DNA from: Dreissena polymorpha
Lineage: Eukaryota > Mollusca > Bivalvia > Myida > Dreissenidae
Assembly: GCF_020536995.1 (NCBI RefSeq)
Contig: NC_068357.1
Span: 64,651,221 to 64,715,220, forward strand
Reading direction: 5' to 3'
Length of the DNA stretch: 64,000 nucleotides
The notes under the pieces were generated by a model, which saw only the letters and a list, made by a program, of their open reading frames with translations, did no database searches and was not told the origin of the DNA. Both the position numbers and the translations under genes were made by a program. Below, one piece after another: positions 21,801-30,190 of this stretch (positions are counted from its first letter, which is position 1; the number at the start of each line of letters is the position of its first letter).

Positions 21801-23798
21801 GGTAAAAGGGGAAAATCGAGCGCAAAAGAGACATATTTGGGGAAAAAATAAAAACTGTTCATTTCAATGTCTATAACTCACCTACAGACTTCAGGTTTTT
21901 TTTTTAGAAAAAGAGGCATGTCTCTGATCTTTTTGTTCTTAAACACATGAACAAGTAAGATATTAAAGTCAAAGTCCTAAATAAAGTTGCAGGTGTAGAT
22001 CTAATAATGGGAAATGTTTTCAACTGGGGCCGGGGAACGATGTCAATATTATGATTTCAATTTCATGATGAATGGGTTGACGATCTTGATCTGCTACAGT
22101 ATTGGAAGGGAAAGGTGTGGCAGCTGCCGATTGTCTACTTTCACTTTCACAATAATCCGACAGTATGAATCGATGTTGATTACATGTACCTCAACGCAAT
22201 TAATATTTTCCGAGTCCGAACATTTTATTTTGTTCGTGTATGAACGCCAATTGTGAAACTTTTTTCTGTTTTAACGTTTATATTTTGGCTTTCACATAAC
22301 CAGGATGAAAATTTGACTGGTTTCCGGTAATTAATTGACGAAACACCCTCCTCTCGCAAGACCGGAATCCAGTAAAATGGTCACATGATTAATACGATTA
22401 GTTGCCCGGTTTCCATGACGTAATTTAAGAGCTATATATAGAATCACTGGGATTCCCAGATTTGAGTGTTCGTCGGGAGAGAGAGAGAGCGAGATCGTTG
22501 TACATGGTACAAATTGGATAAGTGTCGACTTCCCAAAAGAAAAAAACATTTCTTTGAGGGTAAAATATTATATTTTGGTGAAAAATTATATTTTTGGAGG
22601 GGAAATGGTATTTTTAGGGGAAAAATTCTGGTAGGGGAAGACGCCGAATATCGGCGTCACTTTCTTAGTAAAAAAAACCCTGACTTAGATCACAAAAATT
22701 ACCTGTATTACATTTAAAATCATAGACATGGAGCGATCATTTTCTAAAAGGCAGCCATTTTGGCATTGTTGTTGTTGTTATTTCGTACCATAGCTATTTC
22801 GTATCTTTTACTTTTTGGGTATTTTGTTACTGTCGATTCTAATATTTTGAGTTATAATAGTTATAATTCTTTTTTTGCTTCATCTTCTTACTATTTCCAA
22901 TTTCATTTCTTACTGTTTTGCGCATATTGCACACTTAATTTTTGTGTTCGAACTCAGTTACAAACATAGTTGAATTTAACCTCCAGTTCAAGGGAGATAA
23001 CATGAACCCTTTACTATACAAGGATTTATATTGGATGAAACAAACTCGAAATATAGTTTATTAACAGGTAAATTTCGATATATTTTGCTCAATAAATACT
23101 ATTTAGGCAACGTTCTTTTATAATAGTCACAAATATGTGTGTATTTAAATACAGGAGTGATGCGACCGAAATTCGTGTCGGAACTCTCGCTATTAAAAAG
23201 ATAGAGTGGACTATTGAAGCCAAGAGTCTGCCAAAGCAAAAATCATCAAAAGACTCTAAGGTGGCAATTAATATTGACTAACTCAAAATGTGCAGCTCCA
23301 TGAGATACACATGCATGCCAAATATCAAGTAGCTAACTGCAAGATTGCAAAAGTTATGGCCAATGTTAAAGTTTTCGGACGGACGGACAGACAGTTCAAA
23401 TGCTATATGCCAAAAAACATGCTTTTTTGTTGAAAATTTGTTTGTGTATTACAGTGCCCAAATATTTGTCAAACATTGTTATTGACATTTTAATTTATTG
23501 TCAATGTCTGACAGTTTGAAAGGTTAATGTAACATCTACATTTAATTAATTCTGATTCATATTCATAACATATTGAACACATCACGAGAAAAAGTACTGA
23601 TTTAATTAAACAGAAATACATAAACAGTTAACTAACCTTTGATTTCTTTCCCTTTTTCTTTCTCGCATCATCGTCAAAAACATCGAAGTTGGGAGGTTGT
23701 GTAGGCGACTTAAAACCAAATGCAAAAACAAGAAGACAAACTAGCACACAGATAACCGGAACGGCAATAATGGGCGACACAGTCTCCGTCAGATCCAT
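9766..23798 (-). CDS. MTDH: Metadherin / protein LYRIC homologue, nine coding exons
   Basis: Joining nine exons gives 1419 coding bases, a 472-residue protein plus stop, with all junctions in phase. Residues 9-29 are one hydrophobic segment after a short acidic N-terminus, so this is a membrane anchor. Then come PPNFDVFDDDARKKKGKK, several lysine-rich blocks, a DDWETVPKKEKKEKK block (residues 141-155) that resembles the WETK...REKRQQRK region of vertebrate MTDH, and a C-terminus DSWTEAKPKSKKKKARRAD. The vertebrate protein ends in a very similar SWES...KKKKKARRET tail. Family knowledge: MTDH (LYRIC, AEG-1) sits at the ER and nuclear membrane, binds RNA and the nuclease SND1, and modulates NF-kB signalling. 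Human MTDH has 582 residues, so this is shorter. I saw no tryptophan pair like the SND1-binding motif; an exon may have been missed. Identity is strong at the tail and moderate elsewhere. Confidence 0.82.
9878..10044. repeat. Partial double-hairpin repeat copy in MTDH intron 8
   Basis: The right half is recognisable (CTGTACAGGCTAATCTGGGACGA split by drift, then TTTTTCTTTAGCGAGGC). The left arm is truncated at the CTTTCTGCCTAAGCTGG spacer. Confidence 0.55.
10690..11120. mobile_element. Fold-back element with ~165-bp arms in MTDH intron 8
   Basis: The left arm starts CTTTAAAGTCTCTATGACGC and includes AACGCTAGATGTGGTATG and a CAAAATGCTC inner end. The right arm is its approximate complement, with GAGCATTTTGTATCC, CACATCTGGTGTTG and ...GATTTTGAGTAGTAATG. 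The arms flank about 90 bp of centre containing TTTATTTGTGACCAC and ACGACACACAAACAC. The two arms differ at many sites, so the element is old. A second, split copy lies at 35395-35582 plus 37727-37974. Confidence 0.75.
11208..11315 (-). CDS. MTDH: MTDH exon 8
   Basis: The acceptor is TTGTTTAG and the donor is GTGAGC. It has phase 1 at both sides and encodes residues 418-453, an acidic, proline-rich linker (EPPAADTHPRLASPSDDPAP, then DGGQTAPSFDEMGAIA). No domain is recognised; it reads as disordered sequence. Confidence 0.78.
11404..11947. mobile_element. Dispersed repeat with two 178-bp inner units
   Basis: It begins CGGAGACGGGTGACGCTCCC and ends in a strong hairpin, ATGCTCCCACAAAAAATT then TTGGGGGAGCATAA. 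Inside, a unit with GGGCCATAACTCTGTGAAAA and GAATTCCGGTCATTA is repeated twice in tandem, followed by a GGACGGACGGACACACGCAC tract. It is non-coding and lies in MTDH intron 7. Confidence 0.7.
12270..12531. mobile_element. Double-hairpin MITE-like repeat, near-complete copy in MTDH intron 7
   Basis: Both hairpins are present (AGCCTGTGCAGTCCACATAT; AGCCTGTGCGAACTGCACAG), as are both inverted ends (TCTGTGAAAAGGAGG and CCTTTTCACAGAGCGG). A short (TA) run follows. Confidence 0.75.
13014..13080 (-). CDS. MTDH: MTDH exon 7
   Basis: The acceptor is CCATTAG and the donor is GTAATG. It encodes residues 396-417, KPNKSGAAADSLSTVSKKPQ then AA, and ends with one base of a split Glu codon. It is a small exon supported by phase agreement with both neighbours. 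Confidence 0.75.
13111..13677 (-). mobile_element. AGCTC...CTCTTGTT-type repeat with GGTCA motif tandem units, MTDH intron 6
   Basis: Read on the minus strand it starts TTTTTAGCTGGGCTGTTTTC and ends with the hairpin GCACC-CGTTATGC-GGTGC followed by TCTTGTT. It contains about three tandem units of roughly 145-150 bp. Each unit has the perfect palindrome GGTCACAGTGACC followed by TTGACC repeats. The same family occurs at 34984-35283 and 42208-42485. Confidence 0.78.
14283..14525 (-). CDS. MTDH: MTDH exon 6
   Basis: The acceptor is TATTCAG and the donor is GTGAATG, both in phase 0. It encodes residues 315-395: EAMDTTVEKASPVPEKRNKK with a KKKKKK run, an acidic EEDDFVIPDSALKP segment, and a second basic stretch NSKKKQKKDKSKRLEE. 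Alternating acidic and polylysine segments are typical of the family. Confidence 0.82.
14539..14836. mobile_element. Double-hairpin MITE-like repeat plus tail fragment, MTDH intron 5
   Basis: A full copy (GTGCTCTGTTAAAAAAAG end, two hairpins, GAGCAGGGCCCAT end) is followed within 10 bp by a short fragment of another family member (ACGCTCATGCTTTAAGCCCT). It was perhaps a nested or tandem insertion, now partly deleted. Confidence 0.7.
15473..15751 (-). CDS. MTDH: MTDH exon 5 with octapeptide-like repeats
   Basis: The acceptor is TTTGTAAAG and the donor is GTGGGTAG, both in phase 0. It encodes residues 222-314. The core is seven imperfect repeats of VVKSTPPA/EVKSTPPA type, followed by an acidic end (PVEEPSIETLIQ). 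The DNA is repetitive with a 24-bp period, so repeat number may vary between alleles. Confidence 0.82.
15803..16050. mobile_element. Double-hairpin MITE-like repeat, diverged copy, MTDH intron 4
   Basis: The order is GACTTAATGCATGTGTTTAA, an eroded first hairpin, the TTTAGAAAAGACTTC spacer, TTAGTGTGTGCGTTCTGCAC, and the end AGTTGTCCCAGAGAG. It lies between MTDH exons 5 and 4. Confidence 0.65.
16357..16625 (-). CDS. MTDH: MTDH exon 4 with the WETV basic block
   Basis: The acceptor is TATTTTAAG and the donor is GTAATC. It encodes residues 132-221: VFKEEEIYSDDWETVPKKEK, a long Lys/Glu/Gln run, valine-rich VVVKESMVVKEAEFVVTTE, and a terminal GKKKKKEKKNKK-type block. The tryptophan at about residue 143 before a basic helix resembles the WETK motif region of vertebrate metadherin. 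Confidence 0.83.
16918..16990 (-). CDS. MTDH: MTDH exon 3
   Basis: The acceptor is TTTTTTTAG and the donor is GTGAGTT. It encodes residues 108-131, TKKSATKDSKVLPAVPEDKK then PGPY, and leaves one base of a split Val codon. A strong donor and acceptor support this small exon. Confidence 0.78.
17395..19256 (-). mobile_element. AGCTC...CTCTTG-type repeat element with poly-G array, MTDH intron 2
   Basis: Read on the minus strand it opens TTTTTAGCTCATCTATTTTT with an ATGAGCT partner that folds a 5' hairpin. It passes a GGCGTCTGCGTCGGCGTCCG block and four or so ~150-bp tandem units (AAGTGGACCTAAACGCAAAA, CCAGAGTTATCTAACTT). It then enters the homopolymer array and ends GCACC-CGCAAGGC-GGTGC-TCTTGTG. 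The same family begins at 63696 on the plus strand. It is non-coding. Confidence 0.8.
17460..18235. repeat. Poly-G / poly-A tandem array, ~175-bp units
   Basis: Roughly four units repeat the order TTGGGTGCGATGGTTGGA, ATTTCAAACATAAAATAAT, TTTTTAACCGTTTCATAAAA, GTGGGGGGGGTATAGTGTGA, TGATCTTAAAAAAAAAAA. Each has G runs of 7 to more than 20 on the plus strand. Units differ mainly in homopolymer length. Such strand-asymmetric G runs are expected to form quadruplexes, and base calls in the runs are unreliable. Confidence 0.85.
19376..19534 (-). CDS. MTDH: MTDH exon 2
   Basis: The acceptor is ATTTGCAG and the donor is GTAGGGG, both in phase 0. It encodes residues 55-107: GIKTQSNGHTVTASGDNEVV, then an Ala/Lys/Pro-rich stretch QAAKQPAKPSKTKPTPAAP. 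It reads as a disordered basic linker directly after the membrane-proximal region. Confidence 0.82.
20049..20205 (-). repeat. Truncated copy of the TGTCCCCC repeat family, MTDH intron 1
   Basis: On the minus strand the end reads TGTGTCTGACAAACACATCT then CTTGTT. The body has GGTCAAGGTCATCCTTCATGG. It matches the 3' half of the element at 24472-24722. The 5' half is missing. Confidence 0.65.
20275..21713. mobile_element. Non-autonomous DNA transposon with TAAATC-type inverted ends, MTDH intron 1
   Basis: The left end TAAATCTACGAATATAATAC and right end GTATTATATTCATGGATTTA are inverted copies. Just inside them GGGGGTGCGTATAATATACG and its approximate inverse CTCGGGGATGCGTATTATGC repeat the symmetry. 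The interior of about 1.4 kb has no transposase. The TA-rich edges and the end style recall pogo/Tigger or other Tc1-like elements, but this classification is inference. Confidence 0.65.
21760..22682. mobile_element. DNA transposon remnant, CAGGG ends, 5-bp target duplication
   Basis: The left end CAGGGGTTTTTTTTAGAAAA and the right end (minus strand) CAGGGTTTTTTTTACTAAG are inverted copies. Both are followed inward by GACGC-type GC palindromes (near 22640: GACGCCGAATATCGGCGTC). ACTTA flanks both sides (21755-21759 and 22683-22687). The 923-bp interior codes for nothing recognisable. CAG-type ends suggest hAT. A 5-bp duplication is seen in a minority of hAT groups and in Transib. Confidence 0.75.
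23637..23798 (-). CDS. MTDH: MTDH exon 1 (start codon and membrane anchor)
   Basis: ATG at 23798 opens MDLTETVSPIIAVPVICVLV and continues through CLLVFAFGFK, a single ~21-residue hydrophobic segment. PTQPPNFDVFDDDARKKKGK follows. The donor is GTTAGT, phase 0. Acidic residues before and a lysine cluster after the segment suggest that the C-terminal bulk is cytosolic. The start is the first in-frame Met, and the upstream minus-strand sequence is AT-rich non-coding. Confidence 0.83.
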
Positions 23799-24000
23799 GT
23801 TGAATAATTTTAAGAAGGTTCGTTTGTTCGGTTTAAATTGAGAAAATATGGGGAAATTTTAACTACAGAGCCTTCGTGGACTTCATGCTGACGTCGATTG
23901 CGTAAAACGTCACGGGTTTGTGAGTAATTTGTACAATCAATAACTTCTAAGTCGCCATTTTTTAAACCGGTTTCTGCTGTAATGGTCATAATATACTAAA
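23799..24000 (-). promoter_or_regulatory. Likely 5' UTR and promoter region of the MTDH gene
   Basis: This is the sequence immediately upstream of the MTDH start codon, locally richer in CpG (near 23880-23925: GACGTCGATTGCG, AACGTCACGGG). A TGACGTCA-like ACGTCA occurs twice. I see no clear TATA box. This is placement by position, not by a decisive motif. Confidence 0.35.
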
Positions 24001-24471
24001 TAGTTTCCCTATATAATTCAATGTAAAAGCGACAACTTTAAGCGCAAATAGATGCAACATTTTGCACATAGAGACCCACATAACCATACTTTTTTTTGAA
24101 AGGCCATTCTAAGCGAAATCGATTTATGCAATAAAAAAGATATGTCATGTTCAATCCAAGAAAGAACTTGACACTAATCAAAATCGACTGTTTTTGCAAC
24201 TTTTTTTCCAGCCGTTTCTTAATGGAATGTAACCTTTTTCAGTGCAATGCTTTACTTTAGTCTTCAAGTTTATCATATTTCAGGGATTCAGTAGTGAACA
24301 CCTTTTCATGCCCTACCATTATCTCCGAAAGATAAAACCGGAACAATAGTTTGAAGTGTAACACATGCCTTCCTGTCAAATATGCTATTTTTTAGAGAGT
24401 ACAGTATATTGTAACCTAATTTCATTGATCACATTGTGGTTTGTAGGTCAACGTTGTTGGCTTGTTATGTC

Positions 24472-24722
24472 CCCCACCACTATAGTGGGGGACATATTTT
24501 TTTGCCCTGTCTGTTGGTTTGTTTGCCCAAACTTTAACATTTTGCCATAACTTTTGTAATGTTGAAGATAGCAACTTCATATTTGGCATGCACGTGTATC
24601 TCAAAAAGCTGCACATTTTGAGTGGTGAAAGGTCAAGGTCATCCTTCAAGGTCAAAGGTAAAAAAAAATCAAAGCGGCGCAAAAGGGGACATAGTGTTTC
24701 TGACAAACACATTTCTTGTTTT
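24472..24722 (+). mobile_element. TGTCCCCC...TTCTTGTT repeat element
   Basis: The 5' end is a hairpin, TGTCCCCCACCACTATAG then TGGGGGACA. The interior has ACTTCATATTTGGCATGCAC and GGTCAAGGTCATCCTTCAAG. The 3' end is the hairpin GTGTTT-CTGAC-AAACAC followed by ATTTCTTGTT. Terminal hairpins at both ends match the layout of the AGCTC...CTCTTGTT families in this window. The truncated copy at 20049 is inverted relative to it. Confidence 0.75.
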
Positions 24723-24729
24723 TGCATTT

Positions 24730-27170
24730 ACACTTTTCAATTTAATATTTGTTCCAATGTATGTATATAAAACAGTTTTTGTATATGTATTTTTTTTACC
24801 TTGAATATACTTTACATTACATACAGACATGATTTGTTGAAGCTTTCAGCTGAATTAATCCGGTTGATATTGCATACTTTGGAGTTATTTCAATAAAAAG
24901 TCATGTGTTTTTTTTTCAGAACAAGTTACACGTGAAACAACTAAACAGTCGGTGCAATAGTCTAGATTTGTAACACGTTTTATTATTGATAAATAATTAA
25001 CTCACAAAAAAGGAAGCGAGACAATTCACCCCAAGACAATTCTCCCCCAGGAGACAATTCACCCCCTAGACAATTCACCCCTGCTACGTGGACAATTCAC
25101 CCCCAGATATTGTTTTTGTTATCTTTTGCTGTTTGTTTAGGATTTAGTTATTACGAATATCTGTCTTCTAAGGATAGTTATTTGTATTCTATTTAATTTT
25201 TATAAAGTTCTAATAAAAGCATATTAAGATGATCTCAGAATTTCTTTTTTTTCCATAAAATTACTTGCAATTGAAACGAAACTGTGCTTTTTATCTATTG
25301 ATGTTTTTTTTATTAACAATATCTTATTATTGTTTTTATGTCATTAAATAATTAATTATGTGTTTTTGTTTTATTAAAGATTGTTTTCACTCATTAAAAC
25401 AGTTTATATTTATAAAAAGTGTATACATAAATGATACTGGTATTGGATACATTATTTGGAAATAATCTATGTTTTTTATTTGATAAGTTATGCAAGATTT
25501 CGAAATTTTCATAATATTACTATATTTATTTTTAAAGGGGAAATATAATAATGTAGCCGGGGTTTGAGTTTATAACGCATCCTGGGTTTTACGTTCCAAG
25601 CTTTAAATACTTTAAAGTATAAATGATGTAAATGATGGCCTGAAACATGAATAAAAATCATGTTATAATTAACAAATGAAAATTATAATAACAATTTAAA
25701 TAATTCATTGTAATACATAATAATATGCAATACAATACAATTACAATTCAAGAAAATACAATAATATAAAATAATATGCAATACAATGTAATTCAAGAAA
25801 ATACAATTATATAAACATAAAATAATGCACTCACCAGTGACCTGAAGACTTATTGTAGAAAGTGGCAATTGGAAAAAGCCTACTACCTCTTACAAGGTTT
25901 TACAAACAAGTGACCAAATGTTGAGTTATGATTTAAAATTATATAGATGACTATGAAATCATCTCACAATAAAAGCATGCACTGTTAAGCTCACTCATTT
26001 ATCACAAAGTATCTCTCACACTGAACTTCTTTCAGTCTTGATTGGGTTAGTATTGTTAAAAGGATTAGTGTCAGAGTGAATACCCTGTTGCAATAATAAA
26101 ATATTTGTCGCATAATCAGTAAACAAAGTAACAACACCTAAAACAACCTTTTTCACACCACTTAAGGTAACAATAAACAGATAATCTGTCAGGCATTCAG
26201 AGTTGATGAGGGTACTGATTATCTAGTGGTATGTAAGGCTATTACTGATAGGGGTTGCTTAGAAACTGTGTAGCCCCGTCAATATTTTACGTTTTTTAAT
26301 AGTGAGGTGTAACCTTTCTCTTGTTCTTTATTTTACTTTCATTATGTCTCATGACTTGATCAGGTGGTCAGTTACAAGAAAAGTTTGAATGTTGAAAGAC
26401 GTTTTCAATCTTTGTTTAGTCGTTCTTAAATGACATTGGTTTGACATTAGATGCATTGATTATAAGATATGGTTCTCTGTCTATTGATGTTTGTAGTGAA
26501 CTGCATTCATATTGTTTTGTATTTCTGGAATGATGTAACGCGTTTCTAATTTAGATTACATGTTTTCGCAACTGCAGAAATAGCGGCTCAATGGTTCTTA
26601 CTTCTTATATCTTTATTTTTAAAACCAGTTGAACTGAATGGAAAGAGGTGTTCGATTCCCTAAATCGGTAATGTATTTTGTATTGTATTATGTATTGTAT
26701 GTGAACAATGTTCATACAATGTTATTGTGTATGTTTTGTCATGTCTTACCTTGTTTTATATGTTTGTATTACTTTTTTATACTTCGTTAGTTAAATTATA
26801 AAATTTGCCACTAGAATGTCAATTGAAATAATTTTGCATTTAGTATTGTAAATGTGATTAATATGTATTCTCTTATTTCAGTGTTAATGTGATTTATATT
26901 ATGTATTAGTGTATTATTATTATTATACCTATAATATATGATACCTATAAAGGCTTTCAATCACACCAGTTGATTTGGAGCCGTTACTACTGTAACTCGA
27001 AAATAAAAGAACCTCTGTGAAACCATGAACTGTCTTTGTTCATCACCTTTGACTTTGAAGGATGACCTTGTTGACCTTTTTTCTCATTTATTTTTGTCCA
27101 TTAAATAAACGTTTACATAACATAAATCATTTTATCATTTAACATTGGACGTTTTCATATAATACATCAC
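24730..27170. other. Gene-free intergenic stretch between MTDH and the first P450
   Basis: It holds a cluster of GACAATTCACCCC-type degenerate repeats at 25018-25108 (about five), an AATACAATACAATT simple-repeat patch at 25680-25815, and otherwise AT-rich sequence. I found no exon of either flanking gene. Confidence 0.45.
25018..25108. repeat. Degenerate GACAATTCACCCCC repeats
   Basis: About five units of GACAATTCNCCCC with 5-9 bp between them are present. It is a short tandem cluster in intergenic DNA with no function evident. Confidence 0.7.
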
Positions 27171-27960
27171 CAGTGCCGTAGCCATCCCCAAATTTAAGCC
27201 GAGGCAGTATCTTAGGTCCTTGTAGGGGGGTCCGGGGGCATGCCCCCCCCCCCCTCCGGAAATTTTGTTTATACCTAGGACGTCTCTGGTGCGTTTTAAA
27301 GGCCATTTAAACTACATTTTATACCTAAATTATCGGAATCGTGGACGCTACATATTACCGTTTGGTATCAATAACGTTTACAAAAAAATCTGCTACAAGT
27401 TCATTGTCAATTTTATATTCTGGTTCCATAAACGGTGTTTGAAGTGCCAATGATGTAACAAACTTAACTACAGAAAAATAGTTATATACTTCATATGAAG
27501 TCAGATAGAAAAAAATAAAAAATTGAGACGCAGCTCTCTCATACAAGCCATAGTATGTATATGGATAATAGAATGTGCTTTACATATTTATTATTGAAAT
27601 ACTAAAATAAAATAGATCTAACTTATAATATGAAGAAACAGATCTATCAAACATTTTAGCGAATAATGTTTCATGAGCATGTTTTATTATTCTTCAACTT
27701 TTAAATATTAATCTTATTGAACGCTAATTCAACTCTCCTGTTTTCAGTCGAATCCCACATTTGAAGAATTTGTTTTCGATCAACTGGAATGTGTTTATGC
27801 ACAAACATTAAAGCGATGACATTAAGCCGTTCCTCTTTCATAGTAGCACGTGTCCACGTTTTAAGCATTCGCAAGGCGCTAAAACTCCGCTCACATGTAC
27901 AAGAACGAATACAAAATATTATTTCTTAAGTTAACATCAAATCAGCTTCCGTAAACTTGC
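27171..27960 (-). mobile_element. hAT-type DNA transposon fragment
   Basis: At 27171 a CAGTGCCGTAGCC terminus resembles hAT ends, followed by GGGGGGTCCGGGGGCATGCC. On the minus strand at about 27715-27915 the sequence encodes SCTCERSFSALRMLKTWTRA, TMKEERLNVIALMFVHKHIP and VDRKQILQMWDSTENRRVEL. This is the hAT C-terminal dimerisation domain, of the kind found in P52rIPK/ZMYM-like transposases. An in-frame stop lies a few codons before the CIRSCTCE motif, and the N-terminal transposase and right terminus are missing. It is a dead remnant. Confidence 0.8.
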
Positions 27961-28287
27961 TGTTGTAGTTCACATAAGTTCACCGTGAAAAAATTCGTGG
28001 ACGATTTTTTTCGGCGTAGCTGTTTAACGTCACTTTTGACCTTACCTGATCTGTGTAAGTGTCCAATAAAATTCAAATAAAATTTCCCGCGGCTGGACAC
28101 GAATGAATACACTTCATTTATTCCATTGGCTGATTTAAGTATACCACCAGAACACTGGAAACATATCCGCGTCTTTGTAACACTGTTTTACTGCATGAAA
28201 CAATTTTATCTCTAATGAAAAGGCTTAATAGATAGAACAGTTTTACACTCAACTCTCGATACCAATACAGCTTGTTCGTGCACGTTT

Positions 28288-28800
28288 TATTAACCAGGTT
28301 TTCCGAAGGAAAAAACTGGTTATTAGATTGGCGAATGCGGGCGGGCTGGCGGGCGGGCGGAACAAGCTTGTCCGGGCCATAACTATGTCGTTCATTGTCA
28401 GATTTTAAAATCATTTGGCACATTTGTTCACCATCATTGGACGGTGTGTCGCGCGAAATAATTACGTCGATATCTCCAAGGTCAAGGTCACACTTTGAGT
28501 TCAAAGGTCAAAAATGGCCATAAATGAGCTTGTCCTGGCCATAACTATGTCATTCATTGTGAGATTTTAAAATCATTTGGCACATTTGTTCACCATCATG
28601 GGACGGTGTGTCGCACGAAAGAATCACGTCAATATCTCCAATGTCAAGGTCGCCACGACTAAAAATAATTTTTTTTAAAAACAAACATACAAAGGGGGTT
28701 AATTTTGTTTGTTCATTTCAAAAGTTCAGTTTGAGTTTTCTCCCTTTATCAGATTTTTTTTTTCACAATGAAAAACTGGTTTTGTGACAATTTTGTCCCT
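28288..28800 (+). repeat. Dispersed repeat, AACCAGGTTTTCC family
   Basis: It starts AACCAGGTTTTCCGAAGG, has a GCGGGCGGGCTGGCGGGCGG tract, then two ~130-bp units with TCATTTGGCACATTTGTTCA. It ends AACTGGTTTTGTGACAATTT then TGTCCCTTGTT. It is the same family as 431-752 (minus). Confidence 0.7.
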
Positions 28801-28928
28801 TGTTCACCGTTGAAATGAGCTGAAAAGAATTAACAGGTCAAAAGAGTTAGTTTAAATGTGGTTACTGACCAATTATCTGCAACTCATCTTGCTACCAGTT
28901 GTTTATAAAAATAAATTTTATATTCGAT
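28800..28928 (+). repeat. ~125-bp dispersed repeat (SINE-like), copy 1
   Basis: TTGAAATGAGCTGAAAAGAA, TAACAGGTCAAAAGAGTTAG and TGCAACTCATCTTGCTACCA are shared nearly base for base with 46783-46905. It has no Pol III boxes that I can certify and no tail. It is a mobile or duplicated unit of unknown class. Confidence 0.7.
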
Positions 28929-29888
28929 ATTCTTGCGTGACCCACCCAGTCCTGTAATCCGAAATGTTCCGTAAAACAAAATTGTGTCTTTGTGTCGTAT
29001 GAACAACGAATCTGCACTAAAACTAAATTTAGTATCACATCGTACATGCATGATCAGTTGTCAAACGAAAGTACGGTTGATATTCAAATGCATTATTTTT
29101 CTCTTTCCGGAATAATGTTTTTGTATGTTGATGCTGCATTTACAAATACAAGTGTATATAAAGTGAAAACACCAAAAATAAACAACGGTTGCGATAGACA
29201 CCTATAAACTGTTAGATACCCATAATATCACTTTAACGGCTGATTATAATTATTGATTTAAAACACCATCGTACACTTCATACCAACATTTACTTTATTT
29301 TGTGGCACTCAAACCGTTAATTTTTCTGTGTTGAAGGAACTTGATCACAGATGGTCGCAGCTTATTTTTTCCTTAAGTATCTTTAATATTTGCAATATTG
29401 TTTTTTATAATAACATACAAGTAAAGTAGAACAACATTGGAATCGGTCACTATGATAACGTTTTGGTGATGTAGTTTAGTCCTTTTGACTAATGTCCTTC
29501 GCGAAGGACTAAAAGCAGATGATAATTACGCTAATGCCAACAACCTAGCAATCAATTATTATTTTTTAAATAAAAAAAGCCAAGTTGAGAAAACAAAAAG
29601 TGCAATTTAAACGGTAAAATACAAGCAGGTTCACAAAAAAAAAACACAAACAAAACAACACATTTGTATTCATAAGTATGTATTATATAAATTGTTATGG
29701 TACAGAATAATGCGTGTAATATCTAATACTTTATTTATGCATTGTAATGATAATTTATTTAAATACATAGGGAGTATCGGAAATTAAATTCCATTCATGA
29801 GCTTTTCGATTTGTATCCATTTTTGTCTGATTACATACAATTTATTTTAATAATATGTTGATGAACGAATGTTTAAAAAAACTGTTGG

Positions 29889-30190
29889 ATGCACTCGTGT
29901 AACAAAGAATAGATTCACTATAAATTCTCTAAATATGTACCCACCTTATTCACTTAGAGACGCTTACAGACGTCGACCGTGGCACGTTCTGACCTTTGAC
30001 CCGGATGATGAGGTCACTTTTATATGCATAGACTTAACGTATGCAAAATCGCAATTGGTTGTAATGTTGTTAAAGTGACTGAATCATAAAATTCGATGAC
30101 ATGTATATAATTTCTTATATTATTCTGTAAGTTTTGCCTCGATTTATATTTAAATGTTAATAGCGAATCTATTCTTTGTTACACGAGTGC
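29889..30190. repeat. ~300-bp unit bounded by 31-bp inverted repeats
   Basis: GCACTCGTGTAACAAAGAAT-AGATTC at the left is matched by its exact reverse complement at the right, directly before the 163-bp tandem array. The interior is ~240 bp of non-coding DNA including CCGTGGCACGTTCTGACC. It is probably a fold-back or MITE-like insertion, or the folded 5' end of the adjoining element. Confidence 0.7.

Noticed and set aside
26267-27050. Stretch with TG...CA edges and AATAAA near its right end, resembling a solo LTR
   Set aside because: No matching target duplication, no second copy and no adjacent retroviral-type genes; edges could be chance.
28118-28504. 128-codon minus-strand open frame
   Set aside because: It runs through the AACCAGGTTTTCC dispersed repeat and its flank and has no domain.
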